From Prorocentrum cordatum (Eukaryota; Sar; Dinophyceae; Prorocentrales; Prorocentraceae): a stretch of 64,000 bases of DNA. The notes under the pieces are model-generated. The model was not told the origin of the DNA. It did no database searches and was given only the letters and a program-made list of their open reading frames with translations. The stretch covers positions 120,001 through 184,000 of the forward strand of contig CAUYUJ010014328.1 of assembly GCA_963575745.1 (NCBI GenBank). Reading direction: 5' to 3'. The translations under genes were made by a program, and so were the position numbers. Positions 56,898-64,000 of the stretch are shown in pieces; the stretch's first letter is position 1; each line of letters begins with the position of its first letter.

Positions 56898-57945
56898 TCA
56901 CTGCCACCACCCCAGCTCCTTCCACTTCGCCTGCTCCTCCGTGGAAGCCGCCGCGGCGGAACCGCCGGCGCTGCCGCTGGCGGTCGCGCCGCCGCCGCCA
57001 TTACCATGGCCGCTGTCCTGCCAGTCTCCGCCGCGGGACCAGGCGGGCTCTTGCTCCGCCGCTGTCTCCCACTCGCTGCTCCACCAATCTGCGCCGCTCC
57101 ACGCGCCGCCCGCGCGCGAGGCGGGCTCCTGCTTCGCCTCCCACCAGGCCGCCTTCGCCCCCCACCAGGCCGCCCCCGCCTCCCACGAGGCTGCCTGCTG
57201 AGCCCCCTCTCCTGCAGCGGCGCGCGACGGAGGCCCCGAAGCGTCGGCCTGCGGGGGTGCCTCTGGCTGGCCCAACTCCGCCACCGCGGATCCCTGAGGG
57301 GCTGGCCCAACTCCGCCACCGCGGATCCCTGAGCCAGTACCGCGGTCGGACTGCTGGCAATTCCCTGTCGTCTTGTTCCTGCACGCGCCTTGGCCGCCCG
57401 AATTGCCTTTCCCCGCCCTTGGCGGGCCAGGCAGGACGATGCCACTGTCGAGAGTGGCTACCTCCACTTTGTTGTTCGTGAGGCTGGCGTGGAACCTCGT
57501 GACGACGTTGTCCGCGCGGTACACGTGGAAGTCCCAGATCGGAACGGGAGCTCCTTCGGCGAAAGGCCTTCCCATGGCACGCGCGGCGTGCCAGCGCTCG
57601 CGGTCGCGCCCGTCGATGGCCTCGCACGTGATGCGCGCGGCGCCCACCGAGGGATCAGATCCCAGAACCCTGTCCTTCACCTCTGGTTTGAAGACTGCCA
57701 ACATTTGCCGCCATGACCATGGCTGCGTCTCTCCGCCCCCCCTGAAACTGTATGCCATTCCCGAGGTGCGGTCGAGCAATCCTATGGGCATAGGGTCCGC
57801 GCGGGTGATGTCGACCAGGCGCGTTGTTGGAAAGCCTGCAGGGTCCTCTGAGGTGTCCCTGAGCCACTTCAGAGCGGTGTTGTTCAACTTGAACGGCTGC
57901 GTCACGGGAAGCGCGCCCAGGTCTGCTCGCGTCGCCGCCACCGCG
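56898..57945 (-). CDS. Unknown protein, globular part plus Ala/Gly/Trp-rich tail
   Basis: The frame from about 57945 reads a globular region (VTQPFKLNNTALKWLRDTSE, TTRLVDITRADPMPIGLLDR, RITCEAIDGRDRERWHAARA, VPIWDFHVYRADNVVTRFHA, NKVEVATLDSGIVLPGPPRA) followed by a Gly/Ala/Trp-rich repetitive tail (AAWWGAKAAWWEAKQEPAS). No family recognised. The upstream extension to 58595 is Arg/Gly-rich and includes the hairpin array at 57934-58006, so the true start or an intron lies there. Hairpins 57277 and 57312 sit in a 35-bp tandem repeat in the tail and are read in two different frames. Hairpin 57710 is read as PWSWR in the globular part. Confidence 0.5.
57277..57325 (-). repeat. 35-bp tandem repeat, each unit with one mini-hairpin
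   Basis: GGCTGGCCCAACTCCGCCAC plus CGCGGATCCCTGAG occurs twice, with hairpins at 57277-57290 and 57312-57325. As 35 is not a multiple of three, the two copies are read in different frames. Confidence 0.95.
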
Positions 57946-58006
57946 GCTTGAGCACACCTCCCGCCGCCACCGCGGCTGGAGCACCACCTCCCGCCGCCGC
58001 CGCGGC
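57934..58006 (-). repeat. Three tandem 29-30-bp units, each with one mini-hairpin
   Basis: Hairpins GCCGC-CACC-GCGGC (57934, 57963) and GCCGC-CGCC-GCGGC (57993) are separated by near-identical spacers (TGGAGCACCACCTCCC and TTGAGCACACCTCCC). Confidence 0.95.
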
Positions 58007-58296
58007 TGGCTCCAGCCCTGGCGGGATACCAAGCCCTGCAGGCCGCGGCTCCGCCATCGCGTCTTCTTCGGGGCTCTCGGCCCAGGTCGCCAAGCCGTCG
58101 GGCGGCCCAGCCCAGGGGCGGCGCCTTGCCGAGCGGGCCCTGGGGCCCCGGGTGTTGGTTCGTTTGTCGTGGACTCTGGCGAGCTCCGCGCGGGTTGGCG
58201 CCGCCCGCGAGAAGTGGCTCTTGGGCCCACATGGCTGCGTAGGAGGAGAACAGAATCGTCCGCCGCCGCCGCCGCCGCCGCGTCGCCCCCGCCGCC

Positions 58297-58464
58297 TCAG
58301 GCATCGGCGTCGCCGTAGTCTGCGTCGTCAACGTAATCTGGGTCCAGGACAGCATTCGCCACTCCGTACCGCCACAGAACTCGACCCCAATCGGGAATAA
58401 CGAATCCTCCCGGGAATGGGGTTGAGAGGGCGAGGCCGAACACGTCCCGATATCGCGGCGCCAT
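58297..58464 (-). CDS. Small ORF or last exon, 55 codons
   Basis: Reads MAPRYRDVFGLALSTPFPGG, FVIPDWGRVLWRYGVANAVL and an acidic end DPDYVDDADYGDADA before TGA. The composition is much more protein-like than the overlapping frames and it ends in a natural-looking acidic tail. It is probably the C-terminal exon of a longer product whose upstream part I cannot place, or a remnant. Confidence 0.35.
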   Translation of the reverse strand: MAPRYRDVFGLALSTPFPGGFVIPDWGRVLWRYGVANAVLDPDYVDDADYGDADA

Positions 58465-58619
58465 CCGCCGAGCCCACGAACAAGTCCGAGCATGGACAAC
58501 AGTAACCCGAATGATGGCCTATCTCGGGCGGCAAGCGTTTCCTCATCGTCGCAATGTGAGATTGTTGCTTCCCCTCGCGGGAACAAGCCCGCCATGTGCG
58601 ATATGTAAGACTCGAGCTG

Positions 58620-59072
58620 AAAAGCGCTCTGGTAAGAGTACGAGTACGAGTAAGAGTAAGAGTGAGACTCAGAGTAATCAAGAATAAGAGTAAGCGCACA
58701 AGTAAGAGTCAGAGTAAGAGGAAGAGTACGAGTACGAGCAAGAGTAAAGGTATGAATACGAGTAAGAGTAATAATAATAATAAGAGTAAGAGTAATAGTA
58801 AGGGTACGAGTAAGAGTACGAGTAAGAGTAAAAAGTAAAGGTAAGAGTACGGGTAAGAGTAAGACTAAGAGTCAGAGTAAGAGTAATACTCAGAGTAAGA
58901 GTAAGAGTAAGCGTACGAGTAAGAGTCAGAGTAAGAGCGAGAGTCAGAGTGAGAGTGGGAGTAACAGTAAGAGCACGAGTAAAAAACGAGTAGGAGTAGG
59001 AGTGGTGAGGAGGAGTAAGAGTAAGAGTAAGAGTGGGAGTACGAGTAAGAGTGGTGAGGAGGAGTAAGATTA
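58620..59072 (+). repeat. (GAGTAA)n array, about 450 bp
   Basis: GAGTAAGAGTAAGAGT words with TACGAG and CAGAG variants. It separates the gene ending near 59256 from the one starting near 58.5 kb. Three mini-hairpins (59146, 59189, 59223) lie between this array and the upstream gene's end. Confidence 0.95.
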
Positions 59073-59255
59073 GGCCAATCCCTCCCAACTGTCCTGCTCC
59101 ACTGTTTCTGCGCCTCGAAGAGCGCGCGCGCGCGTCCGCCGAAGCCCCGCGACCGCGGGTGACTGCGCAGAGACTGCTGCGTACTTCACCGCGACCGCGG
59201 GTTATTACCTAATCAAACTTCCCCCGCAACCGCGGGTGCGCCAGAGCCCTACCCG

Positions 59256-60962
59256 CTACCTCATCTGCGCCACCGCTGCTGCCTGCCAGTTTTCTGGCAC
59301 CACGTCTCCGCGCGCACCTCGCGATTGTCCTCGCGCTTCTTGCCCTCCCCTTTCGTGCGGCGGGACGCAGTGGAGCCGAAAAAGATCAATCTTTTTCGTG
59401 TGGTCTGCGACATGGTGCGGCTGCTTCTCCTTCGACATCTGGATGGTGGGCCAGCCTCGCGATCTGTCCGCCCCCTCCTCGCCCTTGTACGCACGCTCGC
59501 CAACCGCCCTCTGCGCGTGGTCGATCAACTTTTCGACTGCAGCGGGCAAGGCCGCGTCCCCGTCACCACGGGTGAAACTGTAGCCACCGCCCTCCAGCCG
59601 CTCCTTCACGCTGCCGACAGGCCCCAGGATGAACATAGCGGTTGCCTCGTGGGACCCGGCGCGAGCGTGGACATGCAGAGCGGCGCGCGCTCTCACCTGC
59701 ACAAATGTGCGCGTCGCAACGAGGAACTCGTCGATCTTGTCCGCGAAGTGGCCAGCCACGAATCGAACTGACTTGCGTGCCATGGAGTCCACGACCTTCA
59801 TCCAGTTCTCCGCCACCTCGGAGTCGATGGGCCTACGCCAACCTGGGGCCAGACTGACCACGGCCACCTTGATGGACGCCATGTGCTGGATACTCACGGC
59901 CAAAGCAAACTCGCCGATCGTAATCTGGCCGACGCCAGGCAGGTCCAGAAACTGCTGCACACCCACCTCTGACACCAACCCATCCCGCCCTGCCAGTAGG
60001 AACGGCCCGTGCGAGTCGCAGAGGAAGGGCACCTCTGCGCGCCCCTCGCCCTCTGCGCGCCCCTGGCCCTCTGCGCGGCCCTGCGTCAGCATGCTTTGGA
60101 GCTCTTTCCTCTGCTCTACTGCAGAGCGCCGCGCCAGGAGCATATGAGGACCCTGGCGGCGCAGGTCGCTCGCGATCTCAGGGAGGCCGGCCCCTTCGGC
60201 AACGTCCACGCACACGCGCTGAGCCTGTCCAAAGCCAAACTCGTCGCGCGCAGCAGACCCCTCCGCGACCGCGGAGCTCTGCTGTGGCCAACCGTGCCAG
60301 GGTTGCCACTGTTGGTGAGCACCCCAGTGCTGGTGGTACGCAGCCCAGTGCTGGTGGTACGCACCCCATTGCTCGTGGGGCTGCGCCTGCAGAGCTGGCG
60401 GGGGCACAGGCACTCCGAGACGGGCGGCCGTCTGCGAGCAGGTGGGGCGCGGCTGTGCGGGGCGAGCTGACCCGCCCGCGTCTTCGTCGTCGCTGCGAGG
60501 CGGCGGTCCGAGTGCACCAGTCCGAGTGCGGTCCGTGCTGCTGCCGTTGGAGCTGCTGCTCTTGCTCCGCTTCCTCGCCGCCGCGGCTCCATCGCGAGGA
60601 GACGCCGCCGCAACCGCGGCTTCTTCTGAGGCTGGTGCGGCTGGCTTGCGCGGCTGACTGGCTGATGCGGCTGAGGCCGATGCCTGCTGCTGCCCCCCCG
60701 CGCGCTTCTCGGCGCCGCCGGCGCCGCTGGCTGCTGCCGGGGCTGCAGCGGGGCCCCCTTCCGAGTCGGAGTCGCTGTAGGTGTACGCGTACGAGTCCGA
60801 GTCGATTCCGCGGTCTTTCTTGCGAAACGCGGATTCTGGGCACAGATTCCCCGCTACCGCGGATTCCTCCTCCTTCGGCACCTTCGGCGCCTCCTTCCGC
60901 GCCTCCTTCGGCTCCTTCGGCGCCGCCGCCTTCAACGCCTTCCTCTTCCGCGCCTGCCCCAT
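59256..60962 (-). CDS. Unknown protein: disordered N-half, globular C-half
   Basis: 568 codons in one frame. Residues 1-200 are Lys/Glu/Ala/Ser-rich (APKEPKEARKEAPKVPKEEE, a YTYSDSDSE acidic motif, Ser runs). Residues about 205-245 hold His/Gln/Trp repeats (AYHQHWAAYHQHWGAHQQW), a 21-24-bp tandem repeat. From about 260 the sequence is globular (VPFLCDSHGPFLLAGRDGL, QFLDLPGVGQITIGEFALAV, VAVVSLAPGWRRPIDSEVAE, MKVVDSMARKSVRFVAGHFA). No family recognised. Hairpins at 60607, 60261 and 59559 and the imperfect 60850 and 59809 are all read in frame (for example SSAVAEG). The start may lie upstream in the Lys-rich frame. Confidence 0.55.
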   Translation of the reverse strand: MGQARKRKALKAAAPKEPKEARKEAPKVPKEEESAVAGNLCPESAFRKKDRGIDSDSYAYTYSDSDSEGGPAAAPAAASGAGGAEKRAGGQQQASASAASASQPRKPAAPASEEAAVAAASPRDGAAAARKRSKSSSSNGSSTDRTRTGALGPPPRSDDEDAGGSARPAQPRPTCSQTAARLGVPVPPPALQAQPHEQWGAYHQHWAAYHQHWGAHQQWQPWHGWPQQSSAVAEGSAARDEFGFGQAQRVCVDVAEGAGLPEIASDLRRQGPHMLLARRSAVEQRKELQSMLTQGRAEGQGRAEGEGRAEVPFLCDSHGPFLLAGRDGLVSEVGVQQFLDLPGVGQITIGEFALAVSIQHMASIKVAVVSLAPGWRRPIDSEVAENWMKVVDSMARKSVRFVAGHFADKIDEFLVATRTFVQVRARAALHVHARAGSHEATAMFILGPVGSVKERLEGGGYSFTRGDGDAALPAAVEKLIDHAQRAVGERAYKGEEGADRSRGWPTIQMSKEKQPHHVADHTKKIDLFRLHCVPPHERGGQEARGQSRGARGDVVPENWQAAAVAQMR

Positions 60963-61467
60963 CCGCCTCCAGCAGTGGGGCGCTCCCGCGACGCTCCTTC
61001 GGCGCCTCCTTGAGCGCCTCCTTCTGCGCCTTCTGCGCCTCCTGCTTCTGCGCCTCCTGCGGCTTCTTGTCCTTCCTGTGCTTCCCGCGCATCTCCGCTA
61101 CCGCGGATTTCTCCTCCTCCTCGTCCTTCCTCCCCTTCTTCTTGGCCTTCTCCGCTGCCGCGGATTTCTCCTCCCCCTCGCCCTTCTTGTGCTTCTTCTC
61201 CTTCTCCTTGTCCTTATTGTGCTTCTTCTCCTTCTCCTGGTCCTTCTTGTCCTGCTTGTCCTTCTTCTCCTTCTCCGCTACCGCGGAGCGCGGCGCGAGC
61301 TGCGCCCTCGGGCGCGCTGCCTCGGCCGGCGGGCTCGCCTTGGGTCGAGGCGCCAGTTTCGCTTTCGGGCGGCCGGGGTCCACTACCTGCGCAGGTGGCG
61401 GCTCACGCGGTTCGCTCTGAAGCGAAGGACTAGGCGAAACGCTTACGCAGCTCGCCTTCTTGGCCAT
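60963..61467 (-). CDS. Lys/Glu-rich disordered region, possible N-terminus of the same gene
   Basis: Frame starting MAKKASCVSVSPSPSLQSEP, then KEKKDKQDKKDQEKEKKHNK-type charged sequence. It carries three in-frame mini-hairpins (61273, 61151, 61094) read as Ser-Ala-Val/Ala-Ala-Glu. The frame differs by one from the protein starting at 60962, so either an intron or shift joins them or 60962 is the true start. Confidence 0.4.
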
Positions 61468-64000
61468 GCCCCCACCCCCCCCGCTCCGTCACCACGAAGA
61501 TGGAAAAGAGGGGCTCGAGCAGACACGGCTGCGGAAGGAGGAGAGCGGAGGGCAGGAGGATGCCAGAAAGCAGAAAAGGGGAGAGCGGGGGGCATGGGAC
61601 AGGGAAGGCAGAGCGGAAAAGGCAGGAGGAGGACAGCGGAGAAGGCAGGAACGCGGCCGAAGTAATTAGGACGGCAGGGACGCAGGAGAGGGAAGGCAGC
61701 GCGGAGGAAGGAAACGGACAAGGACAGAAGGGAGAGCAAGCAGTCGCTAACCAGGAGATGCACGAGCAGGGGGGCAGGAGGAATGATCGGAGCGACCCGA
61801 CAAATTGTGTCTGCGCGCGGCGCTCTCTGCCTCGGAATGCTGGTGCGTGGAGAATCGCTCCGCCACCGCGGATCAAGACCCGACCTACTCACTTCTTCCT
61901 CACCTGGGGCGCCTGACCCGACTTACCCCCATCCCCCCTCGGCTTCTTCCTCTGGGGCGCCGCGATCTGGTCGAAGGCGGTCTGCTGCGTCGTGGTTTTT
62001 TGTTTCTTCGTCGTGGGAGCGCTGTCCCATTGTACGACAACCTCCTGCCCCGCCTTGATTGCGGTCGTGCTGACGATGCACGGCAGCTTCACTGAATACG
62101 TGGACACCATTGGATCCACCTCGGCCTTGGCAGTCTTCAGATGAGCATAATCACTCGCCCAAACTTGTTGCACCGTCTCCATGACCACGGAGGCGTTCGC
62201 CGCGATCTGCGCTTCACCTGGCGTTCGCCCCGTCATGTCCGTCCTCCTCATGAACCAGAACGGGTGGACTAAGTCCCTCGAGTCCCATACGAACCCTCCG
62301 TCACTCTCCTTCGGTAGTTTGAGCTCAGGCTGCACGTGAATCCTCACGACCACGTCTTCCCCGCTTTCGACGCAAGCTTCTTGTTCCTCGGGGGTGCTGG
62401 CTTTCACCCACGACACCTCTGCGCACGCGGCTTTCGGGTGGATGAACACGCCCGGCCCCTCCGTGACCATGGACGCGTCCTTCTTGAACCACAATGGCAC
62501 CTTCAAGTGCCCAACGGGAATCTCTGTCGTGGCCACGGCCTTGATCGCGCTGCCGCTCTTGATCATCGCGATAGGGATTTCGCATGTCATGTGGTCGTGG
62601 TTTGCGGTCACGGCTAACGCCAGTACCTGCTCGGCAATCTGCGCGCTGTCCACGGTGCACGCAGTGCGCGCCCACTCGCGCCATGGAATGGTCACCACTT
62701 TGCCCCCGCTCGCTGCTGCGGCAGGCACTGTCTCGCGCGCGGTTAAAGCCCTCCCTTCTGCGTCCTGCTTGATTACCTTGGGCGTCAGACTCTCCGTGAC
62801 CACGGAGTTCTTGCCCTTCGGCCCGGGGGAAAGCGATTGCCCATGAAAATACGGGTCGTCCCGCAATTTCCCTACGCCCTGCATCAATTCCGTCTCCCGC
62901 GATAACTGAGGCATGTCCGCCTTTGTCAACCCAGCTTTTCCCAATGACATCAACTCCACTAGCTTGGTCGCGATGAATGAGCTGCAATCCTTTGCGATCG
63001 CGTTCTGCTGCCCCCTGACAGACTTGCCGTCGGTGGGATTCTTCGGGGCCGCGAAAATCAGACAGCCCCGCTATAGGAGCGGAGGGGTCTGGAACAGCTT
63101 GCGGCGGAAATGGGGGGAGGGGGGGGCAACGCGCAAGAGCAGGAAGAACGAGCGACGAGGGGAGGTGGAGAGGTGAGGGACATAACCACTCTTGAGGAGA
63201 GGTGGGGGAAACGAACGATGAGGGGAGGGGGGGGGAGTACAATTGCGAGGGGAAGAAGGGGAGAGGACGATGCTGACGAGCAGGGGGGCAGCGGTAGATA
63301 GCGCAGCTCTGCGGATTTTTGCCATGACATTGACCTCCACCTCCGCAATCCACTTGCACCGCAATTTCTCGGAAGTCGGCCCCTCCGCTACCGCGGATGC
63401 CATTTTTCCCAGCTGCAGGAATGCCCCCTTTACTTCCTTCAAGAAATCATACATCTGGAACCTCGATTCCTTTTTGAATCTGTGCGCAATGCTGGGGGGG
63501 AGCTGACAAAACCCTCTGGTGGGCGGCTGCTTCCAAGCCCACTTGAGGCAGGCGTTCTTGAGTGTGGGGAACTCCTCAGGGTAGGGCGCAATCACGCCAT
63601 AGGCCTCCATGCGCAGTTTGCGCATCTTCGGGTTCACGAACACACCTGTGAACGAGAACAGGTCTTTCATGTGAATACTGCCCTCCCCTCCTGCATCACA
63701 CATCACTTTGAATAGGTGCAGGAAGTCAGCATGGTCGATCTCCGCCCCATGCAAATCGATGAGCTTGTCCCTCACTGGCTCGAAAGGCACGCATCCTTCT
63801 GGGTCTGGTTTGCACAAACCCACCAGGGTCGACAGGATCTCCAGGTGGCCCGTTTTCATGGCAGTTTCGTTCTTCTTGTTGAGTGCGATGCTGATTGCTA
63901 GAGCTGCTTCGGGCCCCTCTTCGTCCATCCTCCAAGACAGAATCTCCCACTCCAGGCCGCCTTCGCACTGTCGACCCCACTCACCATCGTGAGCTCGCAC
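61430..64000 (-). CDS. Unknown multi-exon protein, 5' end outside the window
   Basis: Exon pieces: 64000 to about 63300 (LEWEILSWRMDEEGPEAALA ... KWIAEVEVNVMAKI), then 63070-61904 (1167 nt, phase 0 at both ends, acceptor CTATAG, donor CAG|GTGAGG), and possibly 61528-61430 (acceptor CCGCAG; ends ELRKRFA and stop). The protein includes IFAAPKNPTDGKSVRGQQNA, VVTIPWREWARTACTVDSAQ, WFKKDASMVTEGPGVFIHPK and IVSTTAIKAGQEVVVQWDSA; the last resembles the end of a SET-like fold (AGQExxxxW/Y), but I would not assign it. Three copies of Ser-x-Val-x-Glu encoded by hairpins or near-hairpins (62792, 62460, 62177), plus 63384, are read in frame. The donor of the first exon is unresolved. Confidence 0.55.
61529..61903 (-). 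other. Intron with mini-hairpin near its 5' end
   Basis: GT-AG intron inferred from donor CAG|GTGAGG. The sense strand is pyrimidine-rich. A perfect TCCGC-CACC-GCGGA hairpin (61859-61872) lies about 30 nt inside the donor, showing the element is not limited to coding frames. Confidence 0.5.
63071..63300 (-). other. Intron, pyrimidine-rich on the sense strand
   Basis: C/T-rich sense sequence ends in CTCCTATAG before an exon that opens RGCLIFAAPKN. The 5' boundary is not fixed. Confidence 0.55.

Larger units (their letters stand above)
47399..63397 (-). repeat. Dispersed mini-hairpin family (34 perfect copies)
   Basis: Perfect stems of 5-6 bp with a 4-nt loop start at 47399, 48057, 48458, 49452, 49867, 50271, 50565, 50969, 51327, 51650, 52796, 54066, 54958, 55521, 55889, 56850, 56997, 57277, 57312, 57710, 57934, 57963, 57993, 59146, 59223, 59559, 60261, 60607, 61094, 61151, 61273, 61859, 62792 and 63384. 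The plus-strand loop is NACC in all but three (CATC 52796, CGCC 57993, TGCC 61151). Stem versions: TCCGC, CCCGC, GCCGC, CTCGC, TCCGT, CCCGT, GCCGT, ACCGT, TCCAT, GCCAT, CCCAC, each with its matching complement. One-mismatch copies include 47875, 48909, 53147, 54576, 54976, 56360, 56390, 56417, 59809, 61485, 62177 and 62460. All share one orientation relative to the genes. 50565 and 50969 are duplicates by the 698-bp repeat; 51650 may be coincidental. Confidence 0.9.

Overview
The window looks like nuclear DNA of a dinoflagellate. This is an inference from several things seen together: GC-rich sequence, very long triplet and tetranucleotide arrays, decayed LINE and copia-like retroelements, introns carrying terminal inverted repeats, and a long block of genes all on one strand. 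Prorocentrum-like taxa are a reasonable guess, but no species call can be made from the sequence alone. A run of 100 N (21983-22082) is an assembly gap.

Layout. 1-14.5 kb is almost entirely simple repeats (GCAC, CA, CTC/GAG, GAC, ATC) with foldback elements at about 2.3, 6.2 and 11.6 kb; long open frames there are repeat artefacts. 14.65-21.8 kb is a decayed LINE on the minus strand: a zinc-ribbon/coiled-coil ORF1, APE-type endonuclease, reverse transcriptase with an FVDD box, and RNase H, broken by nonsense codons and frameshifts. 22-25.8 kb holds MITE-like and tandem repeats. 25956-28063 is a well-supported three-exon minus-strand gene for a PqiA-like membrane protein; both introns carry terminal inverted repeats (introner-like). 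28.5-30 kb is repeats. 30.0-36.5 kb holds minus-strand fragments of a copia-like RNase H, a Tpt1/KptA-like domain and a gag-like ORF. 37-38.8 kb has a MITE and CTC repeats. 39.5-42.3 kb is a second LINE-type reverse transcriptase with a C-terminal zinc knuckle and a restriction-like nuclease motif. 42.3-47.4 kb is mostly non-coding, with SINE-like and MITE copies.

47.4-64 kb is a unidirectional minus-strand gene block. From 5' to 3' along the minus strand it contains an unknown multi-exon gene (partial at the window edge), a Lys/Glu-rich plus globular protein, an Ala/Gly/Trp-rich protein, a 222-aa unknown protein, an OTU-like plus DDE-transposase-like gene with a 698-bp internal tandem duplication, and an endonuclease/exonuclease/phosphatase (EEP)-fold gene.

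The most unusual signal is confined to this last block. I count 34 perfect mini-hairpins of 14-16 nt (5-6 bp stem, 4-nt loop almost always NACC on the plus strand, GGTN on the sense strand), plus many one-mismatch copies. They all point the same way, their stems vary by compensatory changes (GC, AT, GT and AC versions), and they occur in coding frames, introns and intergenic DNA. I saw none in the first 47 kb. At three places the reading frame of an otherwise convincing protein breaks exactly at such a hairpin, and removing its 14 nt reconnects the frame. Either they are tiny insertions that have broken these genes, or they are removed or bypassed during expression.
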